From positions 1 through 64,000 of the forward strand of contig NZ_FNTF01000002.1 of NCBI RefSeq assembly GCF_900105495.1: DNA of 64,000 nucleotides. Direction: 5' to 3'. Under the pieces are notes generated by a model. It did no database searches and had not been told where the DNA came from. It worked only from the letters and a program-made list of their open reading frames with translations. Below, piece after piece: positions 1 through 9,647 of this stretch; within the stretch, counting starts at the first letter, position 1, and every line of letters begins with the position of its first letter. The translations under genes were made by a program, and so were the position numbers. This DNA is from Pseudomonas frederiksbergensis (GTDB taxonomy: Bacteria > Pseudomonadota > Gammaproteobacteria > Pseudomonadales > Pseudomonadaceae).

Positions 1-1108
<1,108 letters not shown>

Positions 1109-1258
1109 AAACATCTTTGGGTTTTTAAGAAACCCTAAACTTGGCTCAGCAATCGTTGGTTACATCTTTGATTTCTCGCGGAGTAACTTGTGATGCTGAT
1201 AATCTTGTTGACTATCAGTCTGACTCCACAAGCACCCACACGAATTGCTTGATTCAGT

Positions 1259-1270
1259 TGTTAAAGAGCG
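1259..1270 (-). promoter_or_regulatory. boxA antitermination site of the rRNA leader
   Basis: On the minus strand the sequence reads CGCTCTTTAACA, one base from the boxA consensus TGCTCTTTAACA. It lies between the rRNA promoters and the 16S start, where the Nus antitermination complex loads in other bacteria. Confidence 0.8.
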
Positions 1271-1305
1271 GTTGGTTAAGATCTTTCGTCTCAACCGAGG
1301 CGCGC

Positions 1306-1333
1306 ATTCTACAGCAGCCTCTGTTGCTGTCAA
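1306..1333 (-). promoter_or_regulatory. rRNA operon promoter, proximal
   Basis: The -35 TTGACA is at 1333-1328, followed by a 16-bp spacer and the -10 TAGAAT at 1311-1306. A GC-rich discriminator (GCGCGCCTC) follows. The 16-bp spacer and GC discriminator are typical of stringently controlled rRNA promoters. Confidence 0.85.
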
Positions 1334-1414
1334 GCGGTTATTTTTCGAAGTTTTCAAAGTTTCCTTTGCAACTTCAACCACTTGCGCTTGCGATCTCTCG
1401 TTAGCGGGAGGCGA

Positions 1415-1442
1415 ATTCTACAGCGTTACTCGCTGCTGTCAC
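1415..1442 (-). promoter_or_regulatory. rRNA operon promoter, middle
   Basis: The -35 GTGACA is at 1442-1437, followed by a 16-bp spacer and the -10 TAGAAT at 1420-1415. The layout matches the proximal promoter 109 bp downstream. Confidence 0.75.
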
Positions 1443-1616
1443 ACCTCTTTTACACCGCTTTCGACCGAGAAGATCGAACCGTCAAAAGAGCCAAACACCT
1501 TGCTCTTTCAACTCCTTCTGGGCTTCGATGACCTGAAGCAACTCGCTGTCGAAAACTGCATAACTCATTGTTTACCAAGGAGTTTTCCCGTTTCGACTGC
1601 GCCGGAAGTGGGGCGA

Positions 1617-1644
1617 ATTATAGACTTCCAGGATCTGCCGTCAA
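1617..1644 (-). promoter_or_regulatory. rRNA operon promoter, distal
   Basis: The -35 TTGACG is at 1644-1639, followed by a 16-bp spacer and a perfect -10 TATAAT at 1622-1617. The -35 box is only 7 bp from the msrQ stop codon, so the rRNA promoters start where msrQ ends. Confidence 0.75.
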
Positions 1645-1651
1645 CCTTTAA

Positions 1652-2270
1652 TTACGCCTTTCGTGCCGAAGGTGTCTTTTTGGCTTTTAATCGTGGAATT
1701 CGGCGGGCTACAGGGGGGACTCGCAACACTAATAGCAATGCACCTATAGAGGCGTAAACCGCCCACTCCTTAAGATCAGCGCGCCACGATCCACAACATA
1801 TGCAGCAATCCAAGCCCGAGAACCACATAGGCAAGACGATGCAGTTTCTTCCAGCCAGAACCCAAACGCCGCTGACTATAACGATTCGAGGTCACCGCCA
1901 AAGCCAATAAACAAAAAACCAAGCGCCCCGACAATAATGTACGGCCGCTTGCGCAACTCGACACCCCAACTGCGACCAATCAAAGCGAGGATAAACGCCG
2001 TATACCCAATCAAATGCAAAACCACATAAGTGAAGCACCACAACCCCAGTTGGCGCCGGACAGCAACCCACCCCGCCAGCCGGTAAGCTTTTGCACAGGT
2101 GTCATGCTTAACGTAATTAGCAGCAGGACAAGCGTCCCCAGCCCCAACCGGTCAACCAGCACCTTGCCCGGATCAGGTCCCAGCACATCCTGCCAGGCCT
2201 GATACAACCAAAGCAGCGGCCAGACCGCAGCAGCTATAAAGACGCTAATGCGCCAAAACGGAAATCGCAT
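1652..2270 (-). pseudogene. msrQ: msrQ, heme membrane subunit of the MsrPQ system, frameshifted as sequenced
   Basis: MsrQ (YedZ) is the inner-membrane heme b protein that passes electrons to periplasmic MsrP for repair of methionine sulfoxide. All segments of the protein are recognisable but lie in different frames: [11 protein letters not shown] at the start, FILAL and [11 protein letters not shown] in the middle, [14 protein letters not shown] and [18 protein letters not shown] later, and [13 protein letters not shown] near the end. Reading it whole needs about five single-base changes, most in short G runs: a lost G near 2072, a lost and a regained G near 1951-1981, a lost base near 1908 and an extra G near 1787. 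The start overlaps the msrP stop by one base (TGATG). Since the residues between shifts are well conserved, this is either very recent decay or, more likely, sequence error. Confidence 0.8.
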
Positions 2271-3281
2271 CAGTAGTTCTTCCGCAAATCGAGCCCTGTA
2301 TATAGAGAAGCAACTTCATCCGAGTAGCCATTGAACATCTGCGTGTCCCGCACATTAGGTTTGAACAGCCCGCTCGGCAGACGTCGCTCCCGAGCCTGAG
2401 TCCAGCGCGGATGATCGACTGCGGGATTCACATTCGCATAGAAGCCGTACTCATCCGCGGCAATGCTTTGCCAGGTGGTTTTCGGTTGATCGCTGACCAG
2501 ACTGATCCGCACGATGGATTTGATGCTCTTGAAGCCGTATTTCCACGGCACTACCAAACGCAGAGGTGCGCCGTTCTGATTAGGCAACTCCCGTCCATAC
2601 ATACCTACAGCGAGAATCGCCAACGGATTCATCGCCTCATCCAGACGCAGGCCTTCAACATATGGCCAATCGATCAAGGCAAAACCGGAACGTTGCCCGG
2701 GCATGCTCTTGGGATCTTCCAGGGTTTCGAAGCGAATGAATTTCGCTTTGGACGTCGCTCAACTTCCTTGAGCAAGGCCGAGATGGGAAATCCGATCCAT
2801 GGAATGACCATCGACCAAGCCTCTACACAGCGAAGACGATAAATACGCTCCTCCAACTGATAAGGCTTCATGAAGTCTTCCAGTGCGTACCGTCCTGGCT
2901 TACCCACCTCTCCATCTATTACCACACTCCAAGGCTCGGTTTTCAGCGCGCCGGCATTGGCGGCGGGATCACCTTTATCGGTGCCGAACTCATAGAAGTT
3001 GTTGTAATGGGTCGCGTCCTTGAAGGTGTGATCGCCTCATCCTTGACGTTAACCGCGCCCCATCTGGTAGAAGGCAGTTTTTCGGCAAACCAGGCAGGCG
3101 CCTTGCCAGGCTCGACATCCGCATAACGCGCAGCATCGGCGGCACTGACCCAACGCGGCAAGCCGCTGACAGCCAAACCGGCGACAGCAGCACCGAGTAC
3201 ATTGCGACGAGATAGATAGAAGGATTCAGGCGTGACGTCCGACTCATGGCAGTCAGACGCTTTGGGGACTTTGATCAGCAT
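2270..3281 (-). pseudogene. msrP: msrP, periplasmic methionine sulfoxide reductase, frameshifted as sequenced
   Basis: MsrP (YedY) is the molybdopterin catalytic subunit, exported by Tat and reduced by MsrQ. The N-terminus carries a twin-arginine signal (SRRNVLGAAVAG). The Mo-ligand cysteine motif RLRCVEAWSMVIP and the C-terminal [12 protein letters not shown] are intact. Two single-base losses break the frame: a C missing in DEAITP-FKD near 3036 (CCCTTC read as CCTTC), and a C missing near 2758 (GAGCCGACG read as GAGCGACG). Restoring both gives one protein of about 337 residues, the normal length. It is upstream of and coupled to msrQ. Confidence 0.85.
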
Positions 3282-3344
3282 GGCAACTCCGCAGCATTGG
3301 AGAACATATGCACCAACAGACTGCGGAGTATGAGGGAAATTACA

Positions 3345-4202
3345 TCACTCGGCTTTTTTGTGCCGACGAAGACGCAACAAGTACTGCACCGGGCCGGAAG
3401 CCGCATAAGCGAGGAAAACCAGCAACAGAATGCGTGGAGGATCACTGAAGACCACGGCAAACACCAACACCACCGCGAGGATGGCCACGAAAGGCACACG
3501 CCCTTTCAAGTCCAGCTCCTTGAAGCTGTTGTACTTGATGTTACTGACCATCAGCATGCCGGCAGCCGCAACCATCAGCGCCACCAGGAAGGACATCTTC
3601 GAGCCCTGGATGCCGTAATCACTGAACGCCCAGACAATGCCTGCAACCACGCCAGCAGCAGCCGGACTGGCCAGACCAATGAAGTAGCGCTTGTCCGCAG
3701 TGCCGACCTGGGTATTGAAACGCGCCAGACGCAACGCCGCACCGGCTACATAAATGAAGGCGACCATCCAGCCGACCTTACCCATATCGCCCAAAGCCCA
3801 ACCGAATGCCAACAATGCTGGCGCAACACCGAACGCGACCATGTCGGACAGCGAGTCGTATTCAGCACCGAAGGCGCTCTGGGTATTGGTCATACGGGCC
3901 ACGCGACCATCGAGGCCGTCGAGCACCATTGCGACAAAAATCGCGATCGCAGCGAAAGCAAAATACTTGCTCGCACCAATCGAATCACCGGCACCCAAGG
4001 CGCTCTGGGCGCTCATCGAGTTGATGATGGAATAAAACCCTGCGAACAGATTCGCAGTGGTGAACAGATTCGGCAAAAGATAGATACCACGATGCCGGAC
4101 TTTACGGCCTTCAGCGTCATGCCCTTCCTCGATGTGCTCATCGATGGGCAGCAGGCTTTCGGCGTCAGAAGCCTGGTTTGGCTCTTCGGGACGTTCGCTC
4201 AT
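3345..4202 (-). CDS. pssA: CDP-diacylglycerol-serine O-phosphatidyltransferase
   Basis: This inner-membrane enzyme joins CDP-diacylglycerol and L-serine to make phosphatidylserine, the precursor of phosphatidylethanolamine. The CDP-alcohol phosphotransferase signature D-G-x2-D-G-R-x-A-R-x8-G-x3-D-x3-D is complete (DGLDGRVARM then GAEYDSLSD), and several hydrophobic segments follow. The chosen ATG at 4202 has AAGG about 9 bases upstream; an ATG at 4208 is too close to that Shine-Dalgarno sequence. The protein is 285 residues. It lies downstream of ilvC but beyond a strong terminator, so it is probably transcribed from its own promoter in the 4209-4300 gap. The order ilvIHC-pssA is conserved in Pseudomonas. 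Confidence 0.93.
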   Translation of the reverse strand: MSERPEEPNQASDAESLLPIDEHIEEGHDAEGRKVRHRGIYLLPNLFTTANLFAGFYSIINSMSAQSALGAGDSIGASKYFAFAAIAIFVAMVLDGLDGRVARMTNTQSAFGAEYDSLSDMVAFGVAPALLAFGWALGDMGKVGWMVAFIYVAGAALRLARFNTQVGTADKRYFIGLASPAAAGVVAGIVWAFSDYGIQGSKMSFLVALMVAAAGMLMVSNIKYNSFKELDLKGRVPFVAILAVVLVFAVVFSDPPRILLLVFLAYAASGPVQYLLRLRRHKKAE

Positions 4203-4303
4203 GGACATTACCTTGCAACGGGGTGGAAAGTTTGGACAGGTGTCTGGGACGACGGTTCGGCCGCAAACGATGCAGCTTTATACCAGAACCAGCCACCCAA
4301 ACG

Positions 4304-4329
4304 AAAAAACGCGGCCTGGGCCGCGTTTT
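4304..4329 (-). terminator. rho-independent terminator of ilvC
   Basis: The stem AAAACGCGGC / GCCGCGTTTT has a 4-base loop and gives a run of T on the minus strand directly after the ilvC stop. The A/T flanks are symmetric, so it may also work from the other strand. Confidence 0.85.
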
Positions 4330-4346
4330 CCGTACAAGTGCGCGAC

Positions 4347-5372
<1,026 letters not shown>

Positions 5373-5411
5373 CTATATATCCAGGCCGTTCAGGCCATTC
5401 GCTAATTTGGT

Positions 5412-5903
5412 TTAGATGCTGAGTACTTTGTCGCCGCGGGCAATACCGGTTACGCCGCTGCGGACGGTCTCCAGAATCGAGGCGGTGCCAATGGACTGAA
5501 TGAAGCTGTCGAGCTTGTCGCTGGTACCGGTCAATTGAACGGTATACACGCTAGCGCTGACGTCAACGATCTGCCCACGATAAATATCGGTAGTGCGTTT
5601 GATCTCGGCGCGCTGGGCACCGGTAGCCTTGACCTTGACCAGCATCAGCTCGCGCTCGATGTGAGCACTCTCCGACAGGTCGACCAGTTTGACCACTTCG
5701 ATCAACTTGTTCAGGTTCTTGGTGATCTGCTCGATAACTTCATCATGGCCAACCGTGGTCAGCGTCAGACGCGACAGGGTCGGGTCTTCGGTAGGTGCCA
5801 CGGTCAGGCTTTCGATGTTGTAGTTGCGCTGCGAGAACAGGCCGACTACACGAGACAGAGCGCCCGGTTCGTTTTCCAGAAGCAAGGAAATAATGTGCCG
5901 CAT
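5412..5903 (-). CDS. ilvH: Acetolactate synthase, small regulatory subunit
   Basis: This is the regulatory subunit of acetohydroxyacid synthase; it activates IlvI and confers valine feedback inhibition. The N-terminal ACT domain is clear (MRHIISLLLENEPGALSRVV), followed by the typical YNIESLTVAPTEDPTLSR segment. Starting at the ATG at 5903 gives 163 residues, the standard length, and places the start 2 bases after the ilvI stop. An in-frame upstream ATG at 5933 would overlap ilvI and is not used. Confidence 0.97.
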   Translation of the reverse strand: MRHIISLLLENEPGALSRVVGLFSQRNYNIESLTVAPTEDPTLSRLTLTTVGHDEVIEQITKNLNKLIEVVKLVDLSESAHIERELMLVKVKATGAQRAEIKRTTDIYRGQIVDVSASVYTVQLTGTSDKLDSFIQSIGTASILETVRSGVTGIARGDKVLSI

Positions 5904-5905
5904 GA

Positions 5906-7630
5906 TTATGTACGCTCCGTCTTGCTCAGCCACATATCGCGCATGGAGCCGTCTTTGATCTGCATCGGGTAGACGTGCTCGCTGGTGTCGACCGAAACAT
6001 CAATGATCACCAGGCGATCTTTCATGGCGAACGCTTCCTCCATCTTCGACTTCAAATCTTTCGAGTCGGTGATGCGCATGCCGACATGGCCATAGGCCTC
6101 CGCCAGCTTGACGAAATCAGGCAGCGATTCCATGTAGGAATGCGAGTGACGGCTGCCATAGCTCATGTCTTGCCACTGGCGAACCATACCCAGAACACCG
6201 TTGTTCAGGATGACGATTTTTACCGGCAAACCATATTGCAGGCAGGTCGACAGTTCCTGAATGTTCATCTGGATGCTGCCCTCGCCCGTGACGCAGGCGA
6301 CGTCGTCATCCGGGAAGCTCAACTTAATGCCCATGGCCGCCGGAAAACCGAAACCCATGGTGCCCAGGCCGCCGGAGTTGATCCAGCGGTTTGGCTTGTT
6401 GAACGTGTAGTACTGCGCCGCGAACATCTGGTGCTGGCCCACGTCGGAGGCAACAAAGGCATTGCCCTTGGTCACTTCACACAGGGTTTCGATCACGGTC
6501 TGCGGCTTGATGACGCTGCCGTCGCCCTTGTCGTAAGGGAACAGGCCACGATCACCGCGCCACTCATCCACTTGCTTCCACCAGCTGGCAACGGACTCCT
6601 TGTTCGGGGTCTCGCCGATTTCCTTGAGGATCGCGACCATCTCGGTCAGGACACTCTCGACCGGACCGACGATAGGCACGTCTGCCTTGATGGTCTTGGA
6701 GATCGAAGCCGGGTCGATGTCGATGTGAATGATCTTGGCATTCGGGCAGAACTTGGCCGGGCCGTTGATCACGCGGTCGTCGAAACGAGCACCGACGGCA
6801 AGGATCACGTCGGCATGGTGCATCGCCAGGTTAGCGGTGTAGCTGCCGTGCATGCCGAGCATGCCGATAAACTGACGGTCGGTGCCAGGGTAGGCACCCA
6901 GCCCCATCAGGGTATTGGTCACTGGCAGGTTGAGCATCTTCGCCAACTCGGTCAGCGGCGCGGAGCCACCACCGAGAATCACGCCGCCGCCTGCATACAT
7001 CACAGGACGCTTGGCCGCCAGGAGCATTTCTGCCGCCTTGCGGATTTGCCCGGAGTGACCGCGAACGGCCGGGCTGTAGGAACGCAGCTTGGCTTTTTTC
7101 GGGAAGATGTATTCGAACTTCTCGGCCGGGTTGGTCATGTCTTTCGGGATATCGACAACGACAGGACCAGGACGACCGGATTGCGCGAGGTAGAACGCTT
7201 TCTTCATGACTTCCGGGATTTCCGACGCGTGCTTGATCATGAAGCTGTGCTTCACGATCGGCCGGGAGATACCGATCATGTCGGTTTCCTGGAACGCATC
7301 AGTGCCCACCATGGTGCTAGGCACCTGGCCGGAAATGACCACCATCGGAATGGAGTCCATGTAGGCCGTGGCAATACCGGTAATGGCGTTGGTTGCGCCC
7401 GGGCCGGAGGTTACCAGTACCACACCGGCTTTACCGGTGGCACGGGCATAGCCGTCAGCCATATGGGTCGCAGCCTGTTCGTGACGAACCAGGATGTGGG
7501 TCACTTCCGGTTCTTTGAACAGCGCATCGTAAACATGAAGAAGAGCACCACCCGGGTACCCGTAGATATATTTGACGCCTTCGTCACGCAAAAAGCGGAC
7601 GAGCATCTCACCGCCAGATAAAAGCTCCAC
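5906..7630 (-). CDS. ilvI: Acetolactate synthase, large catalytic subunit
   Basis: This ThDP-, FAD- and Mg2+-dependent enzyme condenses two pyruvates, or pyruvate and 2-oxobutyrate, in the first common step of branched-chain amino-acid synthesis. The ThDP-family glutamate is in [17 protein letters not shown], and the C-terminal cofactor motif is [14 protein letters not shown] followed by [12 protein letters not shown]. The likely start is GTG at 7630, preceded by AGAGGTGA, giving 574 residues; longer in-frame starts upstream lack a good ribosome site. A leader of about 400 bp lies in front, and ilvH and ilvC follow. Confidence 0.97.
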   Translation of the reverse strand: MELLSGGEMLVRFLRDEGVKYIYGYPGGALLHVYDALFKEPEVTHILVRHEQAATHMADGYARATGKAGVVLVTSGPGATNAITGIATAYMDSIPMVVISGQVPSTMVGTDAFQETDMIGISRPIVKHSFMIKHASEIPEVMKKAFYLAQSGRPGPVVVDIPKDMTNPAEKFEYIFPKKAKLRSYSPAVRGHSGQIRKAAEMLLAAKRPVMYAGGGVILGGGSAPLTELAKMLNLPVTNTLMGLGAYPGTDRQFIGMLGMHGSYTANLAMHHADVILAVGARFDDRVINGPAKFCPNAKIIHIDIDPASISKTIKADVPIVGPVESVLTEMVAILKEIGETPNKESVASWWKQVDEWRGDRGLFPYDKGDGSVIKPQTVIETLCEVTKGNAFVASDVGQHQMFAAQYYTFNKPNRWINSGGLGTMGFGFPAAMGIKLSFPDDDVACVTGEGSIQMNIQELSTCLQYGLPVKIVILNNGVLGMVRQWQDMSYGSRHSHSYMESLPDFVKLAEAYGHVGMRITDSKDLKSKMEEAFAMKDRLVIIDVSVDTSEHVYPMQIKDGSMRDMWLSKTERT

Positions 7631-8030
7631 GTTGTTCACCTCTAAAACGCCAGAATACCGTCCACACAAAAGGGGACGGGTCTTAATAGGTTTACTTCTC
7701 AGCAGAGCATGAGCGACGGTGGTCGCCGACTACGTCAGCACTGACTGAGCAAGTATTGGGATCGTCCCAAGTGTTGCGGGCCTTTCCCACCCAGCGCGAG
7801 GTAACGCGTTGCGGGTGTAACAGGTCGGCGCGGATGTGCGCCTCATGATCTGCTGAGCGGGCCTGCTTCTGGCAGTCCCTCTACAGCGGACTTTGGATTC
7901 TTCTGTTTCGTCCTCTCCAAGTCAAGTCGTCTATGTGCTTTATTGAACTAAGCACATGAGAAAGCAAGAAAAAACCGCTAAACAGCAACTGTGTTAGCTT
8001 CAATTGCGCAACCCAATACAAGGAAATGGC
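7631..8030 (-). other. Long leader/promoter region between ilvI and the DUF4124 gene
   Basis: This 400-bp stretch has no convincing gene. On the ilvI strand a possible promoter (TTGACT, 17 bp, AAGAAT) lies at about 7897-7925, which would give a leader of over 250 nt. The leader contains a perfect hairpin TTGGGA-CGA-TCCCAA at 7756-7770 and a 38-codon reading frame (7730-7846) with scattered Ile, Leu and Val codons near its end. An attenuation role is possible but unproven. The right end carries the ribosome site of the divergent DUF4124 gene. Confidence 0.4.
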
Positions 8031-8453
8031 ATGCGAACGTTTTTCCTGACCGTCAGCCTGCTGATTGGCATCAGCCCTCTGGGCATGGCCGCTCAGATCT
8101 ATAAATGGGTCGACGCCCAGGGCGTTACCCACTTCGACGCCCAGCCGCCCCCAGGCCGGGAAGCCACCACCGTGGTCACGCCCTCCTCGCCTGCCAGCAA
8201 CCAGCCCCCGCCGCCACGCAGCAGCGCTATTGGTGATCAACAGGCCATCGACAAAGAAGTGAAAAAGCAGGTCGCCGAGCAGCAGGCCCAGCTAGAGGCA
8301 TTCTGCGAACAGGCGCGGACGAACCTGGCTCAACTGCAGAACAATCCGCGGATACGGGAAGATGTTGAAGGCGAGATGCGCCGCCTGACCGACCAGCAGC
8401 GGCAGGATCGCATCAGCGAAGCACAGAAGCAGATTGCGGAAAACTGCCAATAG
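8031..8453 (+). CDS. DUF4124 domain periplasmic protein
   Basis: A signal peptide (MRTFFLTVSLLIGISPLGMAAQ) is followed directly by the DUF4124 motif IYKWVDAQGVTHFDAQPPPG, a small domain common in gammaproteobacterial envelope proteins whose biochemical role is unknown. The C-terminal half is a charged, Gln-rich probable coiled coil (residues about 70-140). The ATG at 8031 has AAGGAA just upstream; the mature product would be about 120 residues. It is divergent from ilvI and followed by a REPIN, so it is probably monocistronic. No function is assigned. Confidence 0.85.
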   Translation: MRTFFLTVSLLIGISPLGMAAQIYKWVDAQGVTHFDAQPPPGREATTVVTPSSPASNQPPPPRSSAIGDQQAIDKEVKKQVAEQQAQLEAFCEQARTNLAQLQNNPRIREDVEGEMRRLTDQQRQDRISEAQKQIAENCQ

Positions 8454-8458
8454 ACACC

Positions 8459-8550
8459 TGTAGGAGCCGAGCTTGCTCGCGATGAGGGCGAAACATTCAA
8501 CAGATCTGCTGACTGTTGCACCGCTATCGCGAGCAAGCTCGGCTCCTACA
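8459..8550. repeat. REPIN (paired inverted REP sequences)
   Basis: Two 25-base arms (8459-8483 and 8526-8550) are perfect reverse complements with the core GAGCCGAGCTTGCTCGCGAT and a 42-base spacer. It is the typical extragenic palindrome pair of fluorescent pseudomonads, placed after the DUF4124 stop and before the convergent YqcC gene. Confidence 0.9.
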
Positions 8551-8561
8551 AAGGGGCGGGA

Positions 8562-8897
8562 TTAGCGAGAGGCGGTGATCAACAGGTCGAACTCTTTGAG
8601 CAAGACCTGAAGCTGCCGATCCCTGCCTTGGACATTACGCGCGGCGAAAACCATTTCGGCCATCTCCTGAATTCCCGAAGCGTTGGGCAAGGGCAGATCC
8701 TGCTCGAGGATCATCTTCATCCGCGGCAGGAAGATCCATTGCAGCCACTGCTCGAAATCCAGCGTATCGACCGAGAACGGTTCGACACTGGAAAGCGCTT
8801 CGGCGGAGGGCGAGACCTCGTCCCACCAACCCTGGACCCGCAGCTCGCGCTCGATCAGCAGCAACTGTTCGGCAATCTTCGGAAAGCGCGCATCCAT
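8562..8897 (-). CDS. YqcC family (DUF446) protein
   Basis: A soluble 111-residue helical protein of the YqcC family, recognised by the WWDEVSPSAEAL, FSVDTLDFEQWLQWIFLPRM and LPLPNASGIQEMAE segments. Its function is not established; in other bacteria yqcC is often beside truC. The ATG at 8897 overlaps the stop of the upstream lipoprotein gene by one base (TGATG), so the two are translationally coupled. A GTG at 8900 is an alternative start. Confidence 0.85.
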   Translation of the reverse strand: MDARFPKIAEQLLLIERELRVQGWWDEVSPSAEALSSVEPFSVDTLDFEQWLQWIFLPRMKMILEQDLPLPNASGIQEMAEMVFAARNVQGRDRQLQVLLKEFDLLITASR

Positions 8898-9631
8898 CAC
8901 AGCGAAACCTTGGCCTTCTGACGGGCCAATGCTGCGCCAGCAGAATCACCCTGTTTCTCACGCGCCTGAGCGATCAATTCCCACAGGCTGGCCTGAAGTG
9001 CCGGACGACCATTGGCGAAGGTCAGGCCACGACGAGCGAACTGCTCGGCTTGTGCCGCATCGCCTTGAGCCATACGCACTTGAGCCAGACGATAAAGCAC
9101 TTGCGGCTCCCGCGGCGCAACACGCTGGGCGCGCTCGAGGCTGGAAGAAGCACCGTTGAGATCACCGCTCGCCTGTTGCTGCTGAGCGGTAGTCAGCAAT
9201 GCCAGAACCGGACCGTCCAGTTGTTCGTCGGCAGATAAGCCACCGGAGCTTGCCGAAGGAATCCCACTCGGCGTCGACGGCATGCTGTAGCTGCCCTGAT
9301 TGATCGGTGCCGACTGGACCGGCGAGGTATCGATCGGCCCCGGGGTAATCGGGCCTGGCGTGATCGGCGCGGTGCTGATCGGTGCCGACGTCACTGCACC
9401 GCCACCTGGCACCATCACGACGACGCCGGTATCACCTTGTGGAATCGCCTGAGTCTGGGCTTGCACAGGACGTTTAGTCGTCGTCTGACGGAAACCGCCA
9501 TTCGCCGATACCCGCTCACTGTTAGAAACGGCGCTTCCGGAATCCACAACCGGAATCGACCCGCGTTGTACGGAGGAGCAACCGCTGAGCAAAGCCACGG
9601 CGGTAACCGCTGGAATCAACCACTTGTTCAC
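8897..9631 (-). CDS. Tetratricopeptide-repeat lipoprotein
   Basis: The N-terminus is a lipoprotein signal with the lipobox LLSGC (Cys18), so the protein is probably anchored in the outer membrane. A Pro/Ile/Thr-rich low-complexity linker (about residues 75-125, repeats of the type APITPGP) joins it to a C-terminal TPR domain (about 130-240) with the typical LYRLAQVRMAQGDAAQAEQ helix pair. It lies 16 bases downstream of mrcB and is coupled to the YqcC gene. The position next to PBP1B suggests a role as a PBP1B partner, in the manner of LpoB, but it does not look like LpoB and this is only inference. Confidence 0.85.
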   Translation of the reverse strand: MNKWLIPAVTAVALLSGCSSVQRGSIPVVDSGSAVSNSERVSANGGFRQTTTKRPVQAQTQAIPQGDTGVVVMVPGGGAVTSAPISTAPITPGPITPGPIDTSPVQSAPINQGSYSMPSTPSGIPSASSGGLSADEQLDGPVLALLTTAQQQQASGDLNGASSSLERAQRVAPREPQVLYRLAQVRMAQGDAAQAEQFARRGLTFANGRPALQASLWELIAQAREKQGDSAGAALARQKAKVSL

Positions 9632-9647
9632 TTGAAACCCTCTTTGC

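Noticed and set aside
1652..3281. msrP and msrQ as true pseudogenes
   Set aside because: The adjacent 16S carries the same sort of indels, and the residues between shifts are conserved, so sequencing error is the better explanation. They are listed as broken as sequenced only.
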